A DNA stretch of 64,000 bases from an uncultured Prevotella sp. (GTDB lineage: Bacteria > Bacteroidota > Bacteroidia > Bacteroidales > Bacteroidaceae). The notes under the pieces were generated by a model. The model was not told the DNA's origin. It made no database searches and worked only from the letters and a program-made list of their open reading frames with translations. Below are positions 1 through 7,768 of this stretch, piece by piece. A program made the translations under genes and the position numbers. Every line of letters begins with the position of its first letter. The stretch's first letter is position 1. The DNA lies in contig CALUGP010000011.1 in the NCBI GenBank assembly GCA_944320195.1, positions 1-64,000 on the forward strand, written 5' to 3'.

Positions 1-288
1 CTATGTGTCAAGAACAAAGCGTCAAGTAAACGCCTTCACATTTTGTCAGTCCTCAATCCCGACCCATAGCCCGCTGTCCCATTTTTAGGATGACAGCCCG
101 GCGTGAGCAGTCTTTCCATACCAAACCCTTTTAAGAGGGATGAGCTTAGAAAGAAGTCAAGGACTGTTGCAAAGATAACCAATTGCATCTTAAATCAAGA
201 AAGAAATATGAAAAAGTTTATTATTGAAGAGCAAGATTGTTTTATTAAGACCAACGGGATAATACGCCTCCCACACTCCCTAAAGTAT

Positions 289-334
289 GGGGAGCAAGCC
301 GTTTCGGTATGCCCGAAACACAAACTTGCTCCCC
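289..334. repeat. interrupted inverted repeat, possible oriT-like site
   Basis: GGGGAGCAAG (289-298) and GTTTCGG (301-307) pair with CCGAAAC (313-319) and CTTGCTCCCC (325-334), giving a long interrupted stem. A further CTCCCC follows near 374. It lies in about 400 bases (1-400) with no convincing gene, downstream of a conjugative-element protein. GC-rich hairpins of this sort occur near mobilisation genes of Bacteroides conjugative elements, so an oriT role is possible, but no relaxase gene is in view. Confidence 0.35.
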
Positions 335-407
335 TCAAAACTCCGTTGGATTGGTTCAGGGTAACTCCGAATTGCTCCCCGTTAATCCGTTCCTTAATTC
401 TCAGAGT

Positions 408-833
408 TTACGCCATGCTTCGATGTCCTCCCCCATAGGCGGCAAGATGCAGGCGTGCGATGTTCTCCACCAGCCCTGACACGCTCATCCTGCGTTCTCC
501 GAACATGCGGACGATACGGTCAAGGGCATCGCGCGTGGTGCGGCTGAGGAACACGGGCTTGCGATCTTCGATGGCCGGAACAGTGAGGAAGGCTTCCTTG
601 TACTCCTCCAACGATGCCCGTCGCTGCTTGCCGCTGATGCGGCGTACCACCTGCGGAGTTCCATCCGCCTGTTCCGGCACGACTTCATCTGCTTTTTCCT
701 GCACAGCCCCACTTGCCCGTTCCTGCGTGTCGGTAGGCTGGGGTTCCGGCTTCGTGGTTTCCATATTCGGTTGGTTGCCTAAAAAATCCTGCAATGTTGC
801 ATCCATACTTTGGCTACCTAAATTTTTCTTCAT
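408..833 (-). CDS. DUF3408-type conjugative transposon protein, frameshifted near its 3' end
   Basis: A 141-residue protein with a charged, Pro/Glu/Gln-rich N-terminal half and a conserved C-terminal part (about residues 75-130: YKEAFLTVP, FLSRTTRDALDRIVRMFG, VSGLVENIARLHLAAYG). This pattern fits the DUF3408 family found in the transfer operons of Bacteroides conjugative transposons; the family's role is unknown. As read, the protein ends in GGHRSMA. Removing one base from the C-run at 430-434 changes the end to EDIEAWRKL and moves the stop to 401-403, which is the usual ending of this family. The gene therefore carries a one-base insertion, or there is a sequencing error. It is probably the first visible gene of a transfer operon continuing left of the window. 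Confidence 0.7.
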   Translation of the reverse strand: MKKNLGSQSMDATLQDFLGNQPNMETTKPEPQPTDTQERASGAVQEKADEVVPEQADGTPQVVRRISGKQRRASLEEYKEAFLTVPAIEDRKPVFLSRTTRDALDRIVRMFGERRMSVSGLVENIARLHLAAYGGGHRSMA

Positions 834-1380
834 ACTTGTTTAAATTAAATGTTTAACAATAGTGGTCACTGTGCGCACATTTGACCGATTATCGGTTGCA
901 AATGAAACGGCTATAAAACAGACAGTCAAAGAATTGGAAGCTGTGGGGCAACAATGTACGGTTTTGCACTTTACGCATTGCCGGAACGGTTCAGGCTGCG
1001 CCGTTTTGCCATTGTGCATGAAATGGGCATTGGGAATTTTAAGGGCTTAATTGGAGCGGTCGGGGCGAATTTTAGGATATGGCTTTTAGGAAACCCGAAG
1101 AACATATTTTCGGACGGTATTAGAAACCGAAGAACGCCACGAAGTGCCACGACAACGCCAAATGCTGCCACGCCTTTACGAAACTGTTGGATTATGCCGG
1201 ACTTCACTTTTCTTTGCATCACGGACGCTTGGAACAGCCGTTACGGGTTCGGCAAACAACGCCACTCCTGACCACTTGCTGCCACAAGCTGCCACCTCAT
1301 TGCAAATCCATTGTTTCAAGAGTACAACAGATTTACTTTGCAGGCGAAACGGATTATTAACACTAAAATCAGTATAAGAA
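834..1380. other. long intergenic region of the conjugative element
   Basis: About 550 bases between the divergent DUF3408-type gene and the first HTH gene, with no convincing coding frame. It contains repeated GCCAC-containing words, clustered at about 1134-1172 and again at about 1260-1292 (for example CTGCCAC three times). These could be binding sites for the excisionase-like proteins encoded just downstream, but the sequence alone does not show this. Confidence 0.4.
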
Positions 1381-1692
1381 ATGAATGTAGTAATTATTTC
1401 GAAAGAAAAGTACGAAGAAATGGTCGGCAAGCTCAACCGCTTATCCGACCGGGTGAATGAAATCCTCCGCACGAGGGAGGGAAAACGGCTCAGCCGCTGG
1501 ATGGACAACCAAGAGGTCTGCCAACTGTTGCGTATCAGTCCGCGAACCTTGCAGACGCTCCGCGACAACGGCACGCTGGCCTACTCTCAAATCGGACACA
1601 AGATTTTCTACAAGCCGGAGGATGTGCAGCGCATCGTCCGCCACGTGGAAGACAGGCGCAAGGATGCCGCATGGCGTGGCAGGACTATTTGA
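1381..1692 (+). CDS. excisionase-like helix-turn-helix protein
   Basis: A 103-residue protein. Residues 1-35 form a charged, probably helical segment. Residues 40-95 carry a winged HTH of the MerR/Xis (HTH_17) type, seen in MDNQEVCQLLRISPRTLQTLRDNGTLAYSQIG followed by KIFYKPEDVQRIV. In Bacteroides conjugative elements, such proteins act as excision cofactors or regulators beside the integrase gene. It is followed 46 bases later by a paralogue with the same layout, so the two are likely co-transcribed. The exact role (Xis or transcription regulator) is inferred from context. Confidence 0.8.
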   Translation: MNVVIISKEKYEEMVGKLNRLSDRVNEILRTREGKRLSRWMDNQEVCQLLRISPRTLQTLRDNGTLAYSQIGHKIFYKPEDVQRIVRHVEDRRKDAAWRGRTI

Positions 1693-1738
1693 TTTACAAT
1701 CGCTTTACCAATTTTACCCACTAAATCCACTGCAGATT

Positions 1739-2041
1739 ATGAATGACTTGATTCTTGCCGACCGTGAACTGGAGGTCGGCTTCATCGGACAACTGGATGC
1801 CCTGTCTGAAGGCATCGAGAGAATGGATGCGAGCCATAAGGCTTCGCCAAGTAGTGAACAATTCCTTACGGACAAGGAAGTATCGGCATGGCTCAAGGTG
1901 AGCCGACGTACCTTGCAGGACTACCGCAACAACGGGATGATAGCCTACTATCAGTTGGGCGGAAAAATCCTGTACAAGGAATCGGACATCGAAAAGCTGC
2001 TGATGAGCGGCTATCGGAATGCCTACCGCTTGGAAACGTAA
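1739..2041 (+). CDS. second excisionase-like helix-turn-helix protein
   Basis: A 100-residue paralogue of the preceding gene. It has an N-terminal helical segment (MNDLILADRELEVGFIG) and an HTH_17 domain at about residues 42-95 (TDKEVSAWLKVSRRTLQDYRNNG, KILYKESDIEKLL). An in-frame open stretch runs upstream to 1457, but that part lies inside the neighbouring gene in another frame, so the ATG at 1739 is preferred. Tandem HTH pairs of this type are common at the integrase end of Bacteroidales integrative elements. A strong bidirectional hairpin follows. Confidence 0.8.
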   Translation: MNDLILADRELEVGFIGQLDALSEGIERMDASHKASPSSEQFLTDKEVSAWLKVSRRTLQDYRNNGMIAYYQLGGKILYKESDIEKLLMSGYRNAYRLET

Positions 2042-2059
2042 AACCGAACGTGCAAAAAC

Positions 2060-2108
2060 AAAGAAAGCCGATGGGTGGACAATTCACTTGTCGCCATCGG
2101 CTTTCTTT
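2060..2108. terminator. bidirectional hairpin terminator
   Basis: A perfect 15-bp stem (AAAGAAAGCCGATGG at 2060-2074 with its complement at 2094-2108) lies between the convergent HTH gene and the RhuM-like gene. Each arm begins with an A-rich or T-rich run, so it could terminate transcription from both sides. Confidence 0.7.
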
Positions 2109-2129
2109 GCGTAATGCCATATCCTGACA

Positions 2130-2504
2130 CTAACACATACACCGTGGATTGGCTACGGACAGCGAAAAGAACAAATGGATGGGTTTCTCCCTATTGGACG
2201 CATACAGTCTTTCCATGACGAACTTTCGGAAAGCCATTGCCTCACGGCTTCGCAACCTGAACGCTATGGCTACCACCATTTCAAGGCTGTAAACATCGTA
2301 GCTTATCCCGTTGTCTTGTCTGACGTGCCGCACCGTTTCCTCTTCCGACAATTCCTCGTTCTTGTAAATGGCAGCAATAGCCTTACGGATGTAACAGCCA
2401 AACACATTGAACGCATCGGACATTTCCTGTTGCGTCATCCATACGGGAGCGGTCGGCATCGTGACCGCCCCGTTTTCACTGATTGTAATGATTCCCCTGT
2501 CCAT
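2130..2504 (-). CDS. RhuM-like conserved protein of the integrative element
   Basis: A 124-residue protein beginning MDRGIITISENG, with VWMTQQEMSDAFNV, YIRKAIAAIYKNEELSEEET and YDVYSLEMVVAIAFRLRS. The middle resembles the N-terminal DNA-binding-like region of RhuM family virulence proteins (WMTQQEMAxLFxV ... ISYDVYSLEMxxAIxxR). Short proteins of this kind are found beside integrases in Bacteroidales integrative elements, and their role is unknown. It starts 5 bases downstream of the integrase stop on the same strand, so it is probably co-transcribed with it. No catalytic motif is visible. Confidence 0.6.
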   Translation of the reverse strand: MDRGIITISENGAVTMPTAPVWMTQQEMSDAFNVFGCYIRKAIAAIYKNEELSEEETVRHVRQDNGISYDVYSLEMVVAIAFRLRSREAMAFRKFVMERLYASNREKPIHLFFSLSVANPRCMC

Positions 2505-2509
2505 AGTCC

Positions 2510-3742
2510 TTATCTTGTATTAGAAAGTACATTCCGTACATTGATCATATCACGCAAAATGGAACTGTCCAACACACGGGCGTAGTGCTGTGTCATTTTT
2601 ATATTGGAGTGACCGAGCATCTTAGCCACATTCTCTATGCTCACACCATTGGCGAGGCAGACCGAGGTCGCATACGAGTGCCGCGCGGCGTGAGTGGTTA
2701 AGTTCTTCTTTATCAGGCATAAATCGGCTATCTCTTTCAGGTAGCTGTTCATCCTCTGGTTGCATGGAACAGGCAGCAATACATTTCTCTTCTGGCAAAT
2801 GGGATGGTCGGCATACTTGCGGAGAATTTCCAAAGGAATGTCAAGCAAAGGGATGTTGCACATGTTCTTTGTTTTTTGCCGTGTCTTGCGAATCCACAGG
2901 TTGCCACTTGCGTCCTCTACAATATGTTCAGGAGAAAGTTGCTGTACATCAATGAACGCCAACCCGGTGAACGCTGCAAAGATAAAGACATCACGCACGA
3001 TTCGGATGCGCTCCAATGGAAAGTCTTTGTGATAGATGGTCAGCAATTCGTCCATCGTCAGAAACTCACGTACAACCTCCTTCTCATGGAACTTGATACC
3101 AACAAACGGGTCTTTGGCAATCCATTCATTAGCTAATGCCAAATTGGTGATTTTCTTCAAGCATTTCATGTAACGGATAACGGTATTCTGTTGGCAGGAC
3201 TTTTCCGTTTTGAGATAGAACTCAAAGGCACGAACCAACTCACCGTTGATTTCCGTCAGCGGTAAATCCTCCTTCCCGTATTTCTGCTTGATGAGTTCCG
3301 CAAGATAGCGTTTGCAGCTTTCATAGCGGCGGACGGTAATCAGCGCATAGTCTTTCCCCACGAGGGCGCGGCATTGGTCGTTATGTTCCTGTATGGTGCC
3401 GATGAGGGTGCGGACTTCTTCCGGCTCTTTGTCCTGCCCGAAGAACTTCTCCTGCAACAGACGGGCGGTAATGGGTTGCCGTTGTTCTTCCAATTCATTG
3501 AAGATTTGGTGGAGCTTGATTTTGGCATCCTCGATGTAGGCATTCAAGTCGCATGATTTGCGACTTTTTCCACGGGCACACTCCTTTGCCTGATTCCATG
3601 AGGCAGGGTCAATGCTCTTGCGGATGTTGGTTTCCACTCGCGCACCATTCACGGTGATGCGCATACACACGGAGGCTTCTCCGTTTTTCAACAGTTTGGC
3701 TTTCTTTATGAAGAAAAGCACATTGAACGAGTTTCTTTTCAT
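2510..3742 (-). CDS. tyrosine recombinase / integrase of the conjugative element
   Basis: A 410-residue site-specific integrase of the Bacteroidetes type. An N-terminal arm-binding region (MKRNSFNVLFFIKKAKLLKNG) is followed by a SAM-like core-binding domain (about 100-200) and a catalytic domain. Catalytic elements visible are Lys in WIRKTRQKTKN, the HAARHS box, His in LGHSN and the nucleophile Tyr in TQHYAR (about residue 387). The position of the first catalytic Arg reads TGLAFIDVQQL and has no Arg, as known for IntDOT-like enzymes. The start at 3742 is chosen because the family's N-terminus begins there; an in-frame ATG at 3808 adds 22 atypical residues. The gene lies about 245 bases from the 3' end of tRNA-Phe and reads away from it, the usual arrangement for an element inserted in a tRNA gene. 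Confidence 0.92.
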   Translation of the reverse strand: MKRNSFNVLFFIKKAKLLKNGEASVCMRITVNGARVETNIRKSIDPASWNQAKECARGKSRKSCDLNAYIEDAKIKLHQIFNELEEQRQPITARLLQEKFFGQDKEPEEVRTLIGTIQEHNDQCRALVGKDYALITVRRYESCKRYLAELIKQKYGKEDLPLTEINGELVRAFEFYLKTEKSCQQNTVIRYMKCLKKITNLALANEWIAKDPFVGIKFHEKEVVREFLTMDELLTIYHKDFPLERIRIVRDVFIFAAFTGLAFIDVQQLSPEHIVEDASGNLWIRKTRQKTKNMCNIPLLDIPLEILRKYADHPICQKRNVLLPVPCNQRMNSYLKEIADLCLIKKNLTTHAARHSYATSVCLANGVSIENVAKMLGHSNIKMTQHYARVLDSSILRDMINVRNVLSNTR

Positions 3743-3986
3743 TTTTCCTACAATTTTTAGTGGGACAAAAGTAGGAAACCATCCGCGTTTTCTTGATACG
3801 CAAAACATTGCAAATCAGTGAGAAAGAATCACGTTCGGTGGAGATTTTCGCTCCACCTTTTTCGCTCCACCTTTTGGAACACTGGGAGCGGTCATATTCC
3901 GCACTTTTTTGCGTTTTGCGGAAAAACAAAAACTCCCAATTTCGCGTGGAAATCAGGAGTTTACTGTCTTTTGCTTTTCTTCAAAG

Positions 3987-4060
3987 TGGTACCACCAGGA
4001 ATCGAACCGGGGACACAAGGATTTTCAGTCCTTTGCTCTACCAACTGAGCTATGGCACCA
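3987..4060 (-). tRNA. tRNA-Phe (GAA), site of element integration
   Basis: The minus strand folds as a cloverleaf: acceptor GGTGCCA/TGGTACC, D arm GCTC/GAGC, anticodon stem AAGGA/TCCTT around CTGAAAA (anticodon GAA), and T loop TTCGATT. The mature gene starts at 4059 and CCA is not encoded. The T stem (CCCGG/CCTGG) has a C-U mismatch at its middle pair. The 3' end faces the integrase, so the 3' part of this gene is the probable attachment site. Confidence 0.95.
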
Positions 4061-4082
4061 TCATTATTGCTTTTTGCGAGTG

Positions 4083-4114
4083 CAAAGATAGGTGTTTTTT
4101 GTTAACCACGCAAA
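4083..4114 (-). promoter_or_regulatory. promoter for tRNA-Phe
   Basis: On the minus strand, a TATCTTTG box (4083-4090) lies 20 bases after TTTG (4111-4114). This fits the Bacteroidetes TTTG-N19/20-TAnnTTTG promoter and places the start just ahead of the tRNA. Confidence 0.75.
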
Positions 4115-4164
4115 TTTTTGAACATTTTTCTTGCCAAAAATGCACGAGTTTCAGAATTTTGCTG

Positions 4165-4172
4165 TATCTTTG
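4165..4172 (+). promoter_or_regulatory. -7 box of the tRNA-Pro promoter
   Basis: TATCTTTG matches the Bacteroidetes TAnnTTTG -7 element and ends 11 bases before the tRNA. No good -33 TTTG is visible. Confidence 0.6.
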
Positions 4173-4183
4173 CACCCGCAAAT

Positions 4184-4256
4184 CGGGATTTAGCGCAGTT
4201 GGTAGCGCACTACGTTCGGGACGTAGGGGTCGCTGGTTCGAGTCCAGTAATCCCGA
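4184..4256 (+). tRNA. tRNA-Pro (CGG)
   Basis: The cloverleaf has acceptor CGGGATT/AATCCCG, anticodon stem CTACG/CGTAG around TTCGGGA (anticodon CGG), and T arm with TTCGAGT. CCA is not encoded. Confidence 0.97.
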
Positions 4257-4260
4257 CGGC

Positions 4261-4298
4261 AAGCGGTGGAAAGGCAACTACTTTCCACCGCTTTTTTA
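4261..4298 (+). terminator. rho-independent terminator after tRNA-Pro
   Basis: A 13-bp stem (AAGCGGTGGAAAG at 4261-4273 with its complement at 4281-4293) is followed by a T run. Confidence 0.85.
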
Positions 4299-4417
4299 GT
4301 TTCCGGCTGTTCGTTCGGGCTGTGTCCACGCAGCGTACAACGACAGTTTCCATGGTATTTCCGGGTTTACGCCATGATGTCTCACGGCTGTCTTAAAAGC
4401 GTTCACTTATCGCTTCT

Positions 4418-4521
4418 GCAACGCATTGAGAGTCAATGCGTTGCAAAAGGCCGTCTTTTGAGGTGCAAAAGGCGATCTTTTAGACGATAAAAAGCGGCCT
4501 TCCGCAAGACGAAAGGCCGCA
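4418..4521. repeat. palindromic AAAGGCCGTCTTTT array, copy 1
   Basis: The small flanking palindrome GCAACGCATTGA / TCAATGCGTTGC (4418-4444) runs into AAAAGGCCGTCTTTT and diverged half-sites (AAAAGGCGATCTTTT, AAAAAGCGGCCTTCCGC, GAAAGGCCGC). It lies between tRNA-Pro and the 3' end of the thioredoxin-like gene. This is one of ten related arrays in the window. Confidence 0.85.
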
Positions 4522-4681
4522 TATCGGAAATGGCCAAGGCTATGCCCGTGAGGCCGGTGGGAACCGGGAGAGCCGAGAGAAACGGGGATACAGGGAAAAG
4601 CTGCCGGACTTTTCACTCTTCACTCTTCGCCCTCCATTGGCTTGCCTACGGATTCTTCGCCCTTCATTTTAAGCTCCGCGC

Positions 4682-5203
4682 TTACAGTTCGTGCAGTTCC
4701 TTGAGCTTGGCGGCGAGCTTTTCTATCATGACCGTAGACATCACGACTTGTCCCTGGCGGTCTATGATGTACATTGCAGGTATCCACTTGACGTTGTAGA
4801 GCCGCGACACTTCGGTCTGTTTCCATTTTTTCAGTTCGCTAAGGTGCAGCCAGTCCATATTGTTCGAGTCTATGCAACGTGTCCAGTTGTCTTTCTTGTC
4901 ATCGAACGACACGCTGACGAACCTGACGTTGCGCCCGTACTTGTCGTGGAGCCGCTTCATTGCAGGAATGTCCTTGCGGCAGTCTGGACACCACGACGCC
5001 CAGAAGTCGAGCACCACGTAGCTGCCGCGCATTGACGAGAGGCTGTGGCGCGTGCCGTCGGGGGCTGGCAGGGTGAAGTCGGGAGCCTGCGTGCCTGGCT
5101 GCAGCAGGTCTTTTGCGTAGAGTGAATCGGCGTCCTGAGCCAGCGCGGGAAAGGCGCAGACAAGGATCAGCAAAACTGAAATGATGATGCGTTTGGTTGT
5201 CAT
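4682..5203 (-). CDS. TlpA/ResA-like periplasmic thioredoxin-family protein
   Basis: A 173-residue protein with a signal peptide (MTTKRIIISVLLILVCAFPA, cleavage near LAQ). A single thioredoxin/AhpC-TSA-like domain covers about residues 40-170. The redox motif WASWCPDC gives CPDC as the active site, and the cis-Pro loop reads KWIPAMYIID. Such proteins reduce disulfides or act as thiol oxidoreductases in the periplasm, for example in cytochrome c maturation; the partner here is unknown. The ATG at 5203 is chosen because the signal peptide begins there; an upstream in-frame extension to 5296 is Ser/Pro-rich and encoded by a low-complexity intergenic stretch. It lies about 100 bases downstream of nadK on the same strand. 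Confidence 0.9.
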   Translation of the reverse strand: MTTKRIIISVLLILVCAFPALAQDADSLYAKDLLQPGTQAPDFTLPAPDGTRHSLSSMRGSYVVLDFWASWCPDCRKDIPAMKRLHDKYGRNVRFVSVSFDDKKDNWTRCIDSNNMDWLHLSELKKWKQTEVSRLYNVKWIPAMYIIDRQGQVVMSTVMIEKLAAKLKELHEL

Positions 5204-5305
5204 AACATTATTTATTATTAGATAAATCGGTTTAATGGGAGGGCTGTGAGAACTGTGAGAATTGGGAGGACTGGGACAAGGTGATGGATTTTTCACTCTT
5301 CACTC

Positions 5306-6223
5306 TCAATTCTTCCCCCTTGACTCTCCGCTCTTAACTTTCCGCGTGTCCGCCCCCCACATCATCTTCTCGCGCAGGGTGGAGAAATAACTGCGGCCGT
5401 TGCGCTTCACGATTTTCACCATGTACGGAGCCTTTCTTATGACGAGGCGCGTGCCTTCGCCGCATTTCTCAGACTGTCCGTCGACGGCTATGAGGAAGTT
5501 GTGGCTGCGGCTCTCCACGGAGAGTTCTATCTCCATGTCGTCGGGCAGCACCACGGGGCGTATGTTTAGGCTGTGGGGCGCCACCGGCGTGAGGCACACC
5601 GTGCCCGTGCGCGGCACGATTATGGGTCCGCCGTTTGACAGGGAGTAGGCCGTGGAGCCGGTCGGGGTTGAGACGATGAGCCCGTCTGCCTGGTAAGTGA
5701 CGAGGTATTCGCCGTTCACCTTGGCGTGTATGGTTATCATGGACGCGTTGTCGCGCTTGAGCACGGCTATGTCGTTGAGCGCGTGGCAGGGTTCCTGCAG
5801 CGGCTTGCCGTCGGCCTCCGCCATGATTGCGGTGTGTTCCTCGATTGAATACGAGCCTTCATACAGCGAGCTTATGGCCGTCTCTATCTCGCCGGGCGAC
5901 ACGTCGGCAAGAAAGCCCAGCCGCCCCATGTTGACACCGAGAAGGGGTATGCCCTTGCCGCCCACGTGGGACGCGGCGCGTAACAATGTGCCGTCGCCGC
6001 CCATGGAGATGACGAAGTCGGCCGTGAAGTCGCCGTCGGCGAACACCTCCGCGCCGCCGCCGTCCACCTTGCCCGTGGCCACGAGGAAGTCGTAAAACTG
6101 TTTCTCGAAGCACACCTCGGCCCCGTGCGCGGCCAGGCAGGCCATTATCTTACGCACGCTGGCCGACTTGCGGCTCTGGTATATGTTGCCGAACAGCGCG
6201 AATTTCAATTTGCGTGATGCCAT
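5306..6223 (-). CDS. nadK: NAD kinase
   Basis: A 305-residue ATP-NAD kinase, which phosphorylates NAD+ to NADP+ in the cytoplasm. Visible signatures are FGNIYQ at the N-terminus, the diacylglycerol kinase-like GGDGT motif (residues 75-79), GVNMGRLGFLAD, LNDIAVLKRD, and the substrate-binding GLIVSTPTGSTAYSLSNGGPII. The length fits the family (about 290-300), with a short charged C-terminal extension. It is divergent from pdxJ, with 143 bases between the starts. Confident from motifs alone. Confidence 0.96.
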   Translation of the reverse strand: MASRKLKFALFGNIYQSRKSASVRKIMACLAAHGAEVCFEKQFYDFLVATGKVDGGGAEVFADGDFTADFVISMGGDGTLLRAASHVGGKGIPLLGVNMGRLGFLADVSPGEIETAISSLYEGSYSIEEHTAIMAEADGKPLQEPCHALNDIAVLKRDNASMITIHAKVNGEYLVTYQADGLIVSTPTGSTAYSLSNGGPIIVPRTGTVCLTPVAPHSLNIRPVVLPDDMEIELSVESRSHNFLIAVDGQSEKCGEGTRLVIRKAPYMVKIVKRNGRSYFSTLREKMMWGADTRKVKSGESRGKN

Positions 6224-6283
6224 AAATTTGAGCTTTTAAATTTCTTTTTCACCGCGCGATGCTTGGAAATGCCAAACATTTTG

Positions 6284-6291
6284 TAACTTTG
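6284..6291 (+). promoter_or_regulatory. -7 box of the pdxJ promoter
   Basis: TAACTTTG in the nadK-pdxJ divergent region matches TAnnTTTG; a weak TTGG lies about 20 bases upstream. Confidence 0.6.
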
Positions 6292-6366
6292 CCGATGAAT
6301 AAACCACGGCAAAAATACACATTTTGCCGAACAAAGGACGCTGTAAAGCTAATAAAAGTGTAAAAA

Positions 6367-7080
6367 ATGACGAAATTAAGCGTAAACATCAACAAGGTGG
6401 CCACGATACGCAACGCACGCGGAGGCAACAATCCCGACGTGCTGCAAGTGGCCATGGACTGCGAGAAGTTTGGCGCACAAGGCATTACCGTACACCCACG
6501 CCCCGACGAAAGGCACATCCGCTACAGCGACGTAAGGGCCATAAGGCCGCTCGTAACGACCGAGATGAACATCGAGGGCAACCCCATCGCCAAGTTCACC
6601 GGCCTCGTGCTGGAAGTGCGCCCCACGCAAGTGACGCTTGTGCCCGACGCCGAGAACCAGATAACGAGCAACCACGGATGGGACACGAAGGCCAACCACG
6701 CGCAGCTCACCGACGTGATAGGACGCTTCAAGGAGGCTGGCATCAGGACATCGGTGTTCGTCGATGCCGACCCTGAGATGGTCTTCGCCGCCAAGGAATG
6801 CGGAGCCGACAGGGTGGAACTCTACACCGAGCCTTACGCGTCGGGCTACGACGCAAACCGCGAAGAAGCCATCAAGCCGTTCATAGAAGCGGCCAAGGCC
6901 GCACGCGAAGCAGGCCTCGGCCTCAACGCCGGGCACGACCTCAGCCTCGCGAACCTGCACTTCTACCACCAGAACATACCTTGGACAGACGAGGTAAGCA
7001 TAGGGCACGCGCTCATCTGCGACGCCCTCTACATGGGGCTTCACGCCACAATACAAGCTTACCTTGAATGCCTCAAATGA
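6367..7080 (+). CDS. pdxJ: pyridoxine 5'-phosphate synthase
   Basis: A 237-residue TIM-barrel enzyme that condenses 3-amino-2-oxopropyl phosphate with 1-deoxy-D-xylulose 5-phosphate to pyridoxine 5'-phosphate, in the DXP-dependent B6 pathway. It begins MTKLSVNINKVATIRNARGG and contains GAQGITVHPRPDERHI, TTEMNIEGNP, TLVPD, SVFVDADPEM, ELYTEPYA, LNAGHDLSL and SIGHALICDAL. The length matches the family. The other dedicated enzyme of this pathway, PdxB, is encoded at 60329-61354. The DJ-1 family gene follows after 31 bases and may be co-transcribed. Confidence 0.97.
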   Translation: MTKLSVNINKVATIRNARGGNNPDVLQVAMDCEKFGAQGITVHPRPDERHIRYSDVRAIRPLVTTEMNIEGNPIAKFTGLVLEVRPTQVTLVPDAENQITSNHGWDTKANHAQLTDVIGRFKEAGIRTSVFVDADPEMVFAAKECGADRVELYTEPYASGYDANREEAIKPFIEAAKAAREAGLGLNAGHDLSLANLHFYHQNIPWTDEVSIGHALICDALYMGLHATIQAYLECLK

Positions 7081-7111
7081 CAAATAACAACCAAATAAAA
7101 CACTACTCGAC

Positions 7112-7675
7112 ATGGCTAAAGTTTATGAATTCCTCGCCACAGGCTTCGAAGACATTGAGGCCCTCATACCGTTAGACATAATGCGCCGCGCAGGCGTTGA
7201 CTTCAAGACAGTCAGCGTGACCGGAGAACTCATCGTGGAAAGCGCCCACGGCGTAGGCATAAAGGCCGACATGCTCATAGAAGACACCGACTTCAGCGAC
7301 GCTGATCTCATCATGCTGCCCGGCGGACTGCCCGGAGCGACCAACCTAAACGCCCACAACGGCGTGAAGAAAGCCGTCGTAGAGCATAACGCACGCGGCA
7401 AGATGATAGGCGCGATATGCGCCGCTCCTATGGTGCTTGGCGGATTGGGCCTGCTGCAAGGCCGCCGCGCGACATGCTATCCGGGCTTCGAGAAACACCT
7501 GGAAGGCGCGGAATACACCCACGAACTGTGCACCGTGGACGGCAACATAACCACAGGCGAAGGCCCCGCGGCCGCCCTGCCCTATGCATACACGCTGCTC
7601 GCTGCGCTCACCGACAGGCAAACCGCCGACCAGGTAGCCGAAGGCATGATGTACAAACACCTCATGCTGAGATAA
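7112..7675 (+). CDS. DJ-1/PfpI family protein (YajL/ThiJ-like)
   Basis: A 187-residue single-domain DJ-1 superfamily protein. The N-terminus is MAKVYEFLATGFEDIEALIPLD, with the conserved Glu in FEDIEA. LPGGLPGATNL and the nucleophile-elbow Cys in GAICAAPMVLG follow, then TCYPGFE and ITTGEGPAAALPYA. YajL/DJ-1 proteins are linked to oxidative or carbonyl stress protection; the true substrate is unclear. It lies between pdxJ and ispD, probably in one transcript (gaps 31 and 93 bases). Confidence 0.93.
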   Translation: MAKVYEFLATGFEDIEALIPLDIMRRAGVDFKTVSVTGELIVESAHGVGIKADMLIEDTDFSDADLIMLPGGLPGATNLNAHNGVKKAVVEHNARGKMIGAICAAPMVLGGLGLLQGRRATCYPGFEKHLEGAEYTHELCTVDGNITTGEGPAAALPYAYTLLAALTDRQTADQVAEGMMYKHLMLR

Positions 7676-7768
7676 AGCGGAATGGGTGACGAGCGGCAAG
7701 CAGACAAGAAACGAGCCATACCCGAATGTCCGCAAACTCGTCACCCACCAACTAAAAAACAAAAAAAC

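Noticed and set aside
103-438. Open frame of 111 codons at the left end
   Set aside because: It crosses the hairpin at 289-334 and overlaps the DUF3408-type gene antisense; no recognisable motif, and composition is unlike a gene.
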